Source: Siphonodentalium dalli
Taxonomy: Eukaryota > Mollusca > Scaphopoda > Gadilida > Siphonodentaliidae
DNA: 64,000 bases
Direction: 5' to 3'
Assembly (NCBI GenBank): GCA_032622095.1
Contig: CP136062.1
Location: forward strand, 40,116,918 to 40,180,917
Shown here: piece after piece, positions 1 to 14,769 of the stretch
Position numbering within the stretch: the stretch's first letter is position 1
Layout of the letters: each line of letters opens with the position of its first letter
The notes under the pieces: model-generated
Database searches by the model: none
What the model was told of the DNA's origin: nothing
Seen by the model: the letters and a program-made list of their open reading frames with translations, nothing else
Translations under genes and position numbers: made by a program

Positions 1-1909
1 CCCCACCACATACATATATAGGTATCCCCGCCACACACATATATAGGTATCCCCACCACACACATATATAGGTATCCCCACGACACACATATATAGGTAT
101 CCCCACCACACACATATATAGGTAAACCCACCACATACATATATAGGTATCCCCACCACATACATATATAGGTATCCCCGCCACACACATATATAGGTAT
201 TCCCGCCACATACATATATAGGTATCCTCACCACACACATCTATAGGTATTCCCGCCACATACATATATAGGTATCCTCACCACACACATCTATAGGTAT
301 CCCCACCACATACATATATAGGTATCACCACCACATACATATATAGGTATCACCACCACATACATATATAGGTATCCCCACCACACGCATTTATAGGTAT
401 CCCCACCACACACATATATATAGGTATCCCCGCCACACACATATATAGGTATCCCCACCACATACATATATCGGTATCACCACCACATACATATATAGGT
501 ATCCTCACCACACACATCTATAGGTATCCCCACCACACACATATATAGGTATCCCCACCACATACATATATAGGTATCCCCACCACATACATATATAAGT
601 ATCCCCGCCACATACATATATAGGTATCCCCACCACATACATATATAGGTATCCCCACCACACACATATATAGGTATCCCCACCACACACATTTATTGGT
701 ATCCCCACCACACACATATATAGGTATCCCCACCACATTCATATATAGGTCTCCCCACCACATACATCTATAGGTATCCCCACCACACACATCTATATGT
801 ATCCCCACCACACACATATACAGGTATCACCACCACATACATATATAGGTATCCCCGCCACACACATATATAGGTATTCCCGCCACATACATATATATGT
901 ATCCTCACCACACAAATATATAGGTATCACCACCACATACATATATAGGTATCACCACCACATACATATATATGTATCCCCACCACACATATATATAGGT
1001 ATCCCCGCCACATACATATATAGGTATCACAACCATACACATCTATAGGTATCCCCGCCACACACATCTATAGGTATCCCCACCACATACATATATAGGT
1101 ATCCCCACCACACACATATATAGGTATCCCCACCACATACATATAGGTATCCCCACCACACACATATAGGTATCCCCACCACACACATCTATAGGTATCA
1201 CCTCCACATACATATAGAGGTATCCCCAACACATACATATATAGGTATCCCCACCACATACATATATAGGTATCCCCACCACATACATATATTGGTATCC
1301 CCACCACACACATATATAGGTATCCCCACCACATACATATATAGGTCTCCCCACCACATACATCTATATGTATCCCCGCCACACACATATATAGGTATCC
1401 CCTCCACACACATATATAGGTATCCCCACCACATACATATATAGGTATCACCATCACACACATATATAGGTATGGCCACCACATACATATATTGGTATCC
1501 CACCACATACATCTATAGGTATCCCCACCGCACACATATATAGGTATCGCCATCACATACATATATAGGTATCCCCACCACATACATATATAGGTATCCC
1601 ACCACATATATCTATATGTATCCCCACCACACACATATATAGGTATCCCCACCACATACATATATAGGTATCCCCACCACATACATATATAGGTATTCCC
1701 ACCACATACATCTATATGTATCCCCACCACATACATATATAGGTATCCCCACCACATACATCTATAGGTATCCGCACCACATACATATATAGGTATCCAC
1801 ACCAAATACATACATAGGTATCCCCGCCACATACATATATAGTATCCCCACCACATACATATATAGGTATCCCCACCACATACATCTATAGGTATCCCCA
1901 CCACACACA
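1..1909. repeat. Left block, copy A1
   Basis: First of three related higher-order blocks. It aligns with copy A2 at an offset of 2,422 bp, which becomes 2,470 bp after about position 1150 because A2 holds two extra units (48 bp). Shared landmarks are a GGTAAACCC unit at 121 (2543 in A2), a CGCATTTATA unit near 386 (2808), a CATATAGAGG unit at 1211 (3681) and a TATGGCCACC unit at 1471 (3941). The left edge is the window edge, so the block may start earlier. Similarity ends near 1909. Confidence 0.85.
887..902. repeat. Perfect 16-bp palindrome variant unit
   Basis: ATACATATATATGTAT equals its own reverse complement. The consensus 16-mer has one mismatched pair, and G to T at unit position 21 removes it. 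Other exact copies are at 962, 3384, 5374, 5968, 20,406, 46,639, 59,481 and 62,974. A related perfect palindrome, ACATATATATATATGT, lies at 59,781-59,796. Confidence 0.9.
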
Positions 1910-2422
1910 TATATAGGTATCCCCACCACACACATCTATAGGTATCCCCACAACATACATCTATATGTATCCCCACCACACACATCTATAGGTATCCCCA
2001 CCACACACATATATAGGCATCACCACCACGTACATATATAGGTATCCCCGCCACACACATATATAGGTATCCCCACCACACACATATATAGGTATCCCCA
2101 CGACACACATATATAGGTATCCCCACGACACACATATATAGGTATCCCCACCACACACATATATAGGTAAACCCACCACACACATATATATAGGTATCCC
2201 CGCCACACACATATATAGGTATCCCCACCACATACATATATAGGTATCACCACCACATCCATATATAGGTATCCTCACCACACACATCTATAGGTATCCC
2301 CACCACACACATATATAGGTATCCCCACCACACACATCTATAAGTATCCCCACCACATACATATATAGGTATCCCCACCACATACATATATAAGTATCCC
2401 CGCCACATACATATATAGGTAT
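1910..2422. repeat. Spacer block between A1 and A2
   Basis: About 20 units of the same 25-bp repeat that do not continue the A1/A2 alignment. They include the recurrent run CCACGTAC unit, CCCCGCC unit, then a 27-bp unit, which is seen in many later blocks, and two CACGACAC units near 2100-2130. Nothing other than repeat is visible. Confidence 0.7.
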
Positions 2423-4610
2423 CCCCACCACATACATATATAGGTATCCCCGCCACACACATATATAGGTATCCCCACCACACACATATATAGGTATCCC
2501 CACGACACACATATATAGGTATCCCCACCACACACATATATAGGTAAACCCACCACATACATATATAGGTATCCCCACCACATACATATATAGGTATCCC
2601 CGCCACACACATATATAGGTATTCCCGCCACATACATATATAGGTATACTCACCACACACATCTATAGGTATTCCCGCCACATACATATATAGGTATCCT
2701 CACCACACACATCTATAGGTATCCCCACCACATACATATATAGGTATCACCACCACATACATATATAGGTATCACCACCACATACATATATAGGTATCCC
2801 CAACACACGCATTTATAGGTATCCCCACCACACACATATATATAGGTATCCCCGCCACACACATATATAGGTATCCCCACCACATACATATATCGGTATC
2901 ACCACCACATACATATATAGGTATCCTCACCACACACATCTATAGGTATCCCCACCACACACATATATAGGTATCCCCACCACATACATATATAGGTATC
3001 CCCACCACATACATATATAAGTATCCCCGCCACATACATATATAGGTATCCCCACCACATACATATATAGGTATCCCCACCACACACATATATAGGTATC
3101 CCCACCACACACATTTATTGGTATCCCCACCACACACATATATAGGTATCCCCACCACATTCATATATAGGTCTCCCCACCACATACATCTATAGGTATC
3201 CCCACCACACACATCTATATGTATCCCCACCACACACATATACAGGTATCACCACCACATACATATATAGGTATCCCCGCCACACACATATATAGGTATT
3301 CCCGCCACATACATATATAGGTATCCTCACCACACAAATATATAGGTATCACCACCACATACATATATAGGTATCACCACCACATACATATATATGTATC
3401 CCCACCACACATATATATAGGTATCCCCGCCACATACATATATAGGTATCACCACCATACACATCTATAGGTATCCCCGCCACACACATCTATAGGTATC
3501 CCCACCACATACATATATAGGTATCCCCACCACACACATATATAGGTATCCCCACCACATACATATATAGGTATCACCACCACACACATATAAGTATCCC
3601 CGCCACATACATATAGGTATCCCCACCACACACATATAGGTATCCCCACCACACACATCTATAGGTATCACCTCCACATACATATAGAGGTATCCCCAAC
3701 ACATACATATATAGGTATCCCCACCACATACATATATAGGTATCCCCACCACATACATATATTGGTATCCCCACCACACACATATATAGGTATCCCCACC
3801 ACATACATATATAGGTCTCCCCACCACATACATCTATAGGTATCCCCGCCACACACATATATAGGTATCCCCTCCACACACATATATAGGTATCCCCACC
3901 ACATACATATATAGGTATCACCATCACACACATATATAGGTATGGCCACCACATACATATATTGGTATCCCACCACATACATCTATAGGTATCCCCACCG
4001 CACACATATATAGGTATCGCCATCACATACATATATAGGTATCCCCACCACATACATATATAGGTATCCCACCACATATATCTATATGTATCCCCACCAC
4101 ACACATATATAGGTATCCCCACCAAATACATATATAGGTATCCCCACCACATACATATATAGGTATTCCCACCACATACATCTATATGTATCCCCACCAC
4201 ATACATATATAGGTATCCCCACCACATACATCTATAGGTATCCCCACCACATACATATATAGGTATCCACACCAAATACATACATAGGTATCCCCGCCAC
4301 ATACATATATAGTATCCCCACCACATACATATATAGGTATCCCCACCACATACATCTATAGGTATCCCCACCACACACATCTATATGTATCACCACCACA
4401 CACATCTATAGGTATCCCCCCAAACACATATATAGGTATCCCCACCATACATCAATATGTATCACCGCCACACACATATATAGGTATCCCCACCACATAC
4501 ATCTATAGATATCCCCACCATACACATCTATAGGTATCCCCACCATACACATCTATATGTATAACCGCCACACTCATATATAGGTATCCCCACCACATAG
4601 ATCTATAGGT
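2423..4610. repeat. Left block, copy A2
   Basis: Second copy of the left block. It matches A1 (offset 2,422 then 2,470) and A3 (offset 1,990, later 2,584 after the local 594-bp duplication in A3). Its tail at 4381-4610 carries a unit with five C residues, a CATCAATATGTAT unit at 4450 and a GTATAACCGCC unit near 4559. The same tail follows A3 at 6965 onward but is absent after A1. Confidence 0.85.
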
Positions 4611-7195
4611 ATTCCCGCCACATACATATATAGGTATCCTCACCACACACATCTATAGGTATTCCCGCCACATACATATATAGGTATCCTCACCACACAC
4701 ATCTATAGGTATCCCCACCACATACATATATAGGTATCACCACCACATACATATATAGGTATCACCAACACATACATATATAGGTATCCCCACCACACGC
4801 ATATATAGGTATCCCCACCACACACATATATATAGGTATCCCCGCCACACACATATATAGGTATCCCCACCACATACATATATCGGTATCACCACCACAT
4901 ACATATATAGGTATCCTCACCACACACATCTATGGGTATCCCCACCACACACATATATAGGTATCCCCACCACATACATATATAGGTATCCCCACCACAT
5001 ACATATATAAGTATCCCCGCCACATACATATATAGGTATCCCCACCACATACATATATAGGTATCCCCACCACACACATATATAGGTATCCCCACCACAC
5101 ACATTTATTGGTATCCCCACCACACACATATATAGGTATCCCCACCACATACATATATAGGTCTCCCCACCACATACATCTATAGGTATCCCCACCACAC
5201 ACATCTATATGTGTCCCCACCACACACATATACAGGTATCACCACCACATACATATATAGGTATCCGCGCCACACACATATATAGGTATTCCCGCCACAT
5301 ACATATATAGGTATCCTCACCACACAAATATATAGGTATCACCACCACATACATATATAGGTATCACCACCACATACATATATATGTATCCCCACCACAC
5401 ATATATATAGGTATCCCCGCCACATACATATATAGGTATCACCACCATACACATCTATAGGTATCCCCGCCACACACATCTATAGGTATCCCCACCACAT
5501 ACATATATAGGTATCCCCACCACACACATATATAGGTATCCCCACCACATACATATATAGGTATCACCACCACACACATATAAGTATCCCCGCCACATAC
5601 ATATAGGTATCCCCACCACACACATATAGGTATCCCCACCACACACATCTATAGGTATCACCTCCACATACATATAGAGGTATCCCCAACACATACATAT
5701 ATAGGTATCCCCACCACACACATATATAGGTATCCCCACCACATTCATATATAGGTCTCCCCACCACATACATCTATAGGTATCCCCACCACACACATCT
5801 ATATGTATCCCCACCACACACATATACAGGTATCACCACCACATACATATATAGGTATCCCCGCCACACACATATATAGGTATTCCCGCCACATACATAT
5901 ATAGGTATCCTCACCACACAAATATATAGGTATCACCACCACATACATATATAGGTATCACCACCACATACATATATATGTATCCCCACCACACATATAT
6001 ATAGGTATCCCCGCCACATACATATATAGGTATCACCACCATACACATCTATAGGTATCCCCGCCACACACATCTATAGGTATCCCCACCACATACATAT
6101 ATAGGTATCCCCACCACACACATATATAGGTATCCCCACCACATACATATATAGGTATCACCACCACACACATATAAGTATCCCCGCCACATACATATAG
6201 GTATCCCCACCACACACATATAGGTATCCCCACCACACACATCTATAGGTATCACCTCCACATACATATAGAGGTATCCCCAACACATACATATATAGGT
6301 ATCCCCACCACATACATATATAGGTATCCCCACCACATACATATATTGGTATCCCCACCACACACATATATAGGTATCCCCACCACATACATATATAGGT
6401 CTCCCCACCACATACATCTATAGGTATCCCCGCCACACACATATATAGGTATCCCCTCCACACACATATATAGGTATCCCCACCACATACATATATAGGT
6501 ATCACCATCACACACATATATAGGTATGGCCACCACATACATATATTGGTATCCCACCACATACATCTATAGGTATCCCCACCGCACACATATATAGGTA
6601 TCGCCATCACATACATATATAGGTATCCCCACCACATACATATATAGGTATCCCACCACATATATCTATATGTATCCCCACCACACACATATATAGGTAT
6701 CCCCACCACATACATATATAGGTATCCCCACCACATACATATATAGGTATCCCCACCACATACATCTATATGTATCCCCACCACATACATATATAGGTAT
6801 CCCCACCACATACATCTATAGGTATCCCCACCACATACATATATAGGTATCCACACCACATACATACATAGGTATCCCCGCCACATACATATATAGTATC
6901 CCCACCACATACATATATAGGTATCCCCACCACATACATCTATAGGTATCCCCACCACACGCATCTATATGTATCACCACCACACACATCTATAGGTATC
7001 CCCCCAAACACATATATAGGTATCCCCACCATACACATCAATATGTATCACCGCCACACACATATATAGGTATCCCCACCACATACATCTATAGATATCC
7101 CCACCATACACATCTATAGGTATCCCCACCATACACATCTATATGTATAACCGCCACACTCATATATAGGTATCCCCACCACATAGATCTATAGG
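4611..7195. repeat. Left block, copy A3
   Basis: Third copy of the left block, starting where A2 position 2621 is repeated. It is longer than A2 because it contains a direct 594-bp duplication at 5111-6298. TATGGCC recurs at 6525 and the CATCAATATGTAT unit at 7036, in the same order as in A2. Confidence 0.85.
5111..6298. repeat. 594-bp direct tandem duplication inside A3
   Basis: Positions 5111-5704 are repeated at 5705-6298. The rare unit ending ATATACAGG at 5221 returns at 5815, and CATATAGAGG at 5671 returns at about 6265, both exactly 594 bp on. A1 and A2 have a single copy, so this looks like a later local duplication. Confidence 0.85.
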
Positions 7196-8000
7196 TATCA
7201 CCACCACATACATATATAGGTATCCCCACCACATAAATCTATAGGTATCCCCGCCACACACATCTATATGTATCACCACCACATACATATATAGGTATCC
7301 CCACCACACACATATATAGGTATCCCACCACATACATATATAGGTATCCCCACCACACAGATATAGGTATACTCACCACACACATATATAGGTATCCCCA
7401 CCACACAGATATAGGTATACTCACCACATACATCTATAGGTATCCACACCACATACATCTATAGGTATCCCCACCACAAACATCTATATGTATCCCCGCC
7501 ACACACATCTATAGGTATCCTCACCACACACATATATAGGTATCCCCACCACATACATCTATAGGTATCCCCACCACACACATATATAGGTATCCCCACC
7601 ACACACATATATAGGTATCCCCACCACATACATCTATAGGTATCCCCACCACACACATATAGGTATCCCCACCACACAAATCTATAGGTATCACCTCCAC
7701 ATACATCTATAGGTATCACCACAACATACATCTATAGGTATCCCCACCACATACATCTATAGGTATCCCCACCACACACATATATATGTATCACCACCAC
7801 ATACATATATAGGTATCCCCGCCACACAAATATATAGGTATTCCCGCCACATAAATATATAGGTATCCTCACCACACACATCTATAGGTATCCCCACCAC
7901 ACACATATATAGGTATCCCCACCACACACATCTATAGGTATCCCCACCACATACATCTATAGGTATCCCCACCACACACATCTATAGGTATCCCCACCAC
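7196..8000. repeat. Mosaic block with recurrent module S, copy 1
   Basis: Contains two units ending AGATATAGGTATACTC near 7367 and 7407. It then holds a variant order (about 7450-8000) that recurs at about 19,680-20,290, 32,870-33,420 and 49,850-50,400, and in altered form at 10,525-11,050. The offset to the second copy is about 12,278 bp. Only repeat units are visible. Confidence 0.7.
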
Positions 8001-9460
8001 ACACATATATAGGAATCACCACCACGTACATATATAGGTATCCCCGCCACACACATATATAGGTATCCCCACCACACACATATATATAGGTATCCCCGCC
8101 ACACACATATATAGGTATCCCCACCACATACATATATAGGTATCACCACCACATACATATATAGGTATCCTCACCACACACATCTATAGGTATCCCCACC
8201 ACACACACATATAGGTTTCCCCACCACACACATCTATAGGTATCCCCACAACATACATATATAGGTATCCCCACCACATACATATATAAGTATCCCCGCC
8301 ACATACATATATAGGTATCCCCACCACATACATATATAGGTATCCCCACCACACACATATATAGGTATCCCCACCACACACATATATAGGTATCCCCACC
8401 ACACACATATATTGGTATCCCCACCACATACATATATAGGTCTCCCCACCACATACATCTATAGGTATCCCCACCACACACATATATATGTATCCCCACC
8501 ACACACATATATAGGTATCTCCACCACATACATATATAGGTATCCCCGCCACACACATATATAGGTATTCCCGCCACATACATATATAGGTATCCTCACC
8601 ACACACATCTATAGGTATCCCCACCGCATACATATATAGGTATCACCACCACATACATATATAGGTATCCCCACCACACTCATATATAGGTATCACCACC
8701 ATACACATATATAGGTCTCCCCACCACATACATCTATAGTTATCCCCACCACATACATATATAGGTATCCCCACCACACACATATATAGGTATCCCCACC
8801 ACACACATATATAGGTATCCCCACCACACACATATATAGGTATCCCCACCACATACATATATAGGTCTCCCCACCACATACATCTATAGGTATCCCCACC
8901 ACACACATATATATGTATCCCCACCACACACATATATAGGTATCACCACCACATACATATATAGGTATCCCCGCCACACAAATATATAGGTATTCCCGCC
9001 ACATACATATATAGGTATCCTCACCACACACATCTATAGGTATCCCCACCACACACATATATAGGTATCCCCACCACACACATCTATAGGTATCCCCACC
9101 ACATACATCTATAGGTATCCCCACCACACACATCTATAGGTATCCCCACCACACACATATATAGGAATCACCACCACGTACATATATAGGTATCCCCGCC
9201 ACACACATATATAGGTATCCCCACCACACTCATATATATAGGTATCCCCGCCACACACATATATAGGTATCCCCACCACATACATATATAGGTATTCCCG
9301 CCACATACATATATAGGTATCCTCACCACACACATCTATAGGTATCCCCACCACATACATATATAGGTATCACCACCACATACATATATAGGTATCCCCA
9401 CCACACACATATATAGGTATCACCACCATACACATATATAGGTCTCCCCACCACATACAT
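8001..9460. repeat. Mosaic block with 425-bp internal similarity
   Basis: Starts with the CCACGTAC / CCCCGCC / 27-bp run near 8030-8100. A stretch around 8410-8490 is repeated about 425 bp (17 units) further on, around 8836-8915, and the CCACGTAC run recurs near 9175. Related variant orders appear at 13.9-14.4 kb and 17.6-18.2 kb. No gene is visible. Confidence 0.65.
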
Positions 9461-10079
9461 CTATAGGTATCCCAACCACACACATCTATATGTATCCCAA
9501 CCACACGCATCTATAGGAATCCCCACCACACACATATATAGGTATCCCCACCATACACATCTATAGGTATCCCGGCCACACACATCTATAGGTATCCCCA
9601 CCACATACATATATAGGTATCCCCACCACACACATATATAGGTATCCCCACCACATACATATATAGGTATCACCACCACACACATATAAATATCCCCGCC
9701 ACATACATATAGGTATCCCCACCACACACATATAGGTATCCCCACCACACACATCTATAGGTATCACCACCACATACATATAGAGGTATCCCCAACACAT
9801 ACATATATAGGTATCCCCACCACATACATATATAGGTATCCCCACCACATACATATATAGGTATCCCCACCACATACATATATAGGTATCCCCACCACAT
9901 ACATATATAGTTATCCCCGCCACACACATATATAGGTATCCCCAGCACACATATATATAGGTATCCCCATCACATACATCTATATGTATCCCCACCACGT
10001 ACATATATAGGTATCCACACCACATACATCTACAGTTATCCCCACCACATACATATATAGGTATCCCCACCACATACAT
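9461..10079. repeat. Module B, copy 1
   Basis: Variant order starting with two units reading TATCCCAACCAC and including a CATATAGAGG unit at about 9775. The same order is found at 20,858-21,470 and 26,640-27,210 (those two are 5,782 bp apart). Its first part also resembles 14,530-14,700. It shares landmarks with the 1050-1500 part of block A1. Confidence 0.75.
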
Positions 10080-11454
10080 ATATAGGTATCCCCACTACAT
10101 ACATATATAGGTATCCCCACCACATACATCTATAGGTATCCCCACCACATACATCTATAGGTATCCCCACCATACACATCTATATGTATAACCGCCACAC
10201 TCATATATAGGTATCCCCACCACATACATCTATAGGTATCACCACCACATACATATATAGCTATCCCCACCACATAAATCTATAGGTATCCCCACCACAC
10301 ACATCTATATGTATCACCACCACATACATATATAGGTATCCCCACCACACACATATATAGGTATCCCACCACATACATATATAGGTATCCCCACCACACA
10401 TATATAGGAATCACCACCACATACATATATAGGTATCACCACCACACACATATAGGTATCCCCACCACACACATATATAGGTATCCCCACCACACACAAA
10501 TATATGTATCCCCACCACACACATCTATATGTCTCCCCACCACATACATCTAGAGGTATCCCCACCACACACATCTATATGTATCCCCACCACACACATA
10601 TATAGGTATCCCCACCACATACATCTATAGGTATCCCCACCACTCACATATATAGGTATCCCCACCACACACATATATAGGTATTCCCACCACATACATC
10701 TATAGGTATCCCCACCACACACATATAGGTATCCCCGCCACACACATCTATAGGTATCACCTCCACATACATCTATAGGTATCACCACAACATACATCTA
10801 TAGGTATCCCCACCACATTCATCTATAGGTATCCCCACCACACACATATATAGGTATCACCACCACATACATATATAGATATGCCCGCCACAGACATATA
10901 TAGGTATTCCCGCCACATACATATATAGGTATCCTCACTACACACATCTATAGGTATCCCCACCACACACATATATAGGTATCCCCACCACACACATCTA
11001 TAGGTATCCCCACCACACACATATATAGGTATCCCCACCACACACATCTATAGGTATCCCCACCACACACATATATAGGTATCACCACCACGTACATATA
11101 TAGGTATCCCCACCACACACATATATAGGTATCACCACCACGTACATATATAGGTATCCCCGCCACACACATATATAGGTATCCCCACCACACACATATA
11201 TATAGGTATCCCCGCCACACACATATATAGGTATCCCCACCACATACATATATAGGTATCACCACCACATACATATATAGGTATCCTCACCACACACATC
11301 TATAGGTATCCCCACCACACACATATATAGGTATCCCCACCACACACATCTATAAGTATCCCCACCACATACACATATAGGTATCCCCACCACATACATA
11401 TATAAGTATCCCCGCCACATACATATATAGGTATCCCCACCACATACATATATA
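10080..11454. repeat. Mosaic block preceding the 3.3-kb repeat
   Basis: Holds a GTATAACCGCC unit near 10,190, an altered module S at about 10,525-11,050 that includes an ACATTCATCTATAGG unit at about 10,815, and two CCACGTAC units about 50 bp apart near 11,091 and 11,141. Nothing but the 25-bp repeat is present. Confidence 0.65.
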
Positions 11455-14400
11455 GGTATCCCCACCACACACATATATAGGTATCCACACGACACACATA
11501 TATAGGTATCCCCACCACATACATATATAGGTCTCCCCACCACATACATCTATAGGTATCCCCACCACATACATATATAGGTATCCCCGCCACACACATA
11601 TATAGGTATTCCCGCCACATACATATATAGGTATCCTCACCACACACATCTATAGGTATTCCCGCCACATACATATATAGGTATCCTCACCACACACATT
11701 TATAGGTATCCCCACCACATACATATATAGGTATCACCACCACATACATATATAGGTATCCCCACCACACACATATATAGGTATCCCCACCACACACATA
11801 TATATAGGTATCCCCGCCACACACATATATAGGTATCCCCACCACATACATATATAGGTATCACCACCACATACATATATAGGTATCCTCACCACACACA
11901 TATATAGGTATCCCCACCACACACATATATAGGTATCCCCACCACACACATCTATAGGTATCCCCACCACATACATATATAGGTATCCCCACCACATACA
12001 TATATAAGTATCCCCGCCACATACATATATAGGTATCCCCACCACATACATATATAGGTATCCCCACCACACACATATATAGGTATCCCCACCACACACA
12101 TTTATTGGTATCCCCACCACACACATATATAGGTATCCCCACCACATTCATCTATAGGTATCCCCACCATACACATCAATATGTATCACCGCCACACACA
12201 TATATAGGTATCCCCACCACATACATCTATAGGTATCCCCACCATACACATCTATAGGTATCCCCACCATACACATCTATATGTATAACCGCCACACTCA
12301 TATATAGGTATCCCCACCACATACATCTATAGGTATCACAACCACATACATATATAGGTATCCCCACCACATAAATCTATAGGTATCCCCACCACACACA
12401 TCTATATGTATCACCACCACATAAATATATAGGTATTCCCACCACACACATCTATAGGTATCCCACCACATACATATATAGGTATCCCCACCACACATAT
12501 ATAGGTATCACCACCACATACATATATAGGTATCACCACCACACAAATATAGGTATCCCCATCACACACATATATAGGTATCCCCACCACACACAAATAT
12601 AGGTATCCCCACCACATACATATATAGGTCTCCCCACCACATACATATATAGGTCTCCCCACCACATACATCTAGAGGTATCCCCACCACTCACATATAT
12701 AGGTATCCCCGCCACATACATATATAGGTATCACCACCATACACATATATAGGTCTCCCCACCACATACATCTATAGGTATCCCAACCACACACATCTAT
12801 ATGTATCCCAACCACACGCATCTATAGGTATCCCCACCACACACATATATAGGTATCCCCACCATACACATCTATAGGTATCCCCGCCACACACATCTAT
12901 AGGTATCCCCACCACATACATATATAGGTATCCCCACCACACACATATATAGGTAACCCCACCACATACATATATAGGTATCCCCACCACATACATATAT
13001 AGGTATCCCCACCACATACATCTATAGGTATCCCCTCCACACATCTATATGTATCACCACCACACACATATATAGGTATCCCCACCAAACACATATATAG
13101 GTATCCCCACCATACACATCAATATGTATTACCGCCACACACATATATAGGTATCCCCACCACATACATCTATAGGTATCACCACCACATACATATATAG
13201 GTATCCCCACCACATACATCTATAGGTATCACCACCACGTACATATATAGGTATCCCCACCACATACATCTATAGGTATCACCACCACACATATATAGGT
13301 ATCCCCACCATACACATCAATATGTATTACCACCACACACATATATAGGTATCCCCACAACATACATCTATAGGTATCACCACCACACACATATATAGGT
13401 ATCCCCACCACATACATCTATAGGTATCACCACCACACATATATAGGTATCCCCACCACACACATCTATATGTATCACCACCACACACATCTATATGTAT
13501 CACCACCACATACATATATAGGTATCCCCAACACACACATATATAGGTATCCCACCACATACATATATAGGTATCCCCACCACACAGATATAGGTATACT
13601 CACCACACACACATATAGGTATCCTCACCTCACACATATATAGGTATCCCCGCCACATACATCTATAGGTATCACCACCACATACATCTATAGTTATCAC
13701 CACCACATACATCTATAGGTATCCACACCACATACATCTATAGGTATCCCCACCACATACATCTATATGTATCCCCGCCACACACATCTATAGGTATCCT
13801 CACCACACACATATATAGGTATCCCCACCACATACATCTATAGTTATCCCCACCACACACATATATAGGTATCCTCACCACACACATTTATAGGAATCAC
13901 CACCACGTACATATATAGGTATCCCCGCCACACACATATATAGATATCCCCACCACACACATATATATAGGTATCCCCGCCACACACATATATAGGTATC
14001 CCCACCACATACATATATAGGTATCCTCACCACACACATCTATAGGTATCCCCACCACACACACATATAGGTTTCCCCACCACACACATCTATATGTATC
14101 CCCACCACATACATATATAGGTATCCCCACCACATATATATATAGGTATCCCCACCACACACATATATAGGTATCCCCACCACACACATATATAGGTATC
14201 CCCACCACACACATATATAGGTATCCCCACCACATACATATATAGGTCTCCCCACCACATACATCTATAGGTATCCCCACCACACACATATATATGTATC
14301 CCCACCACACACATATATAGGTATCACCACCACATACATATATAGGTATCCCCGCCACACACATATATAGGTATTCCCGCCACATACATATATAGGTATC

Positions 14401-14769
14401 CTCACCACACACATCTATAGGTATCCCCACCACATACATATATAGGTATCACCACCACATACATATATAGGTATCCCCACCACACACATATATAGGTATC
14501 ACCACCATACACATATATAGGTCTCCCCACCACATACATCTATAGGTATCCCAACCACACACATCTATATGTATCCCAACCACACGCATCTATAGGAATC
14601 CCCACCACACACATATATAGGTATCCCCACCATACACATTTATAGGTATCCCGGCCACACACATCTATAGGTATCCCCACCACATACATATATAGGTATC
14701 CCCACCACACACATATATAGGTATCCCCACCACATACATATATAGGTATCCCCGCCACACACATATATA
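11455..14769. repeat. 3.3-kb higher-order repeat, copy C1
   Basis: A full higher-order unit of 3,315 bp. The rare CACACGACAC site at 11,487 returns at 14,802, exactly 3,315 bp on. Later landmarks drift to offsets of 3,290 and 3,240 through loss of whole units in C2. The CATCAATATGTAT unit occurs at 12,174, 13,117 and 13,315. The right part (13.8-14.5 kb) matches C2 at offsets 3,660 to 3,735 because C2 carries an extra 420-bp duplication. Confidence 0.85.

Noticed and set aside
797-1048. 83-residue open frame on the + strand
   Set aside because: The consensus + strand carries TAG in every unit. This stretch stays open only because several neighbouring units have GG to TG or other changes that remove TAG in one frame.
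1068-1985. 305-residue open frame on the - strand
   Set aside because: It is a readout of the 25-bp repeat. The same peptide cycle appears in all three minus frames throughout the window, ends at the common A to C unit variant that makes TAG, and shows no domain, signal, codon bias or start context.
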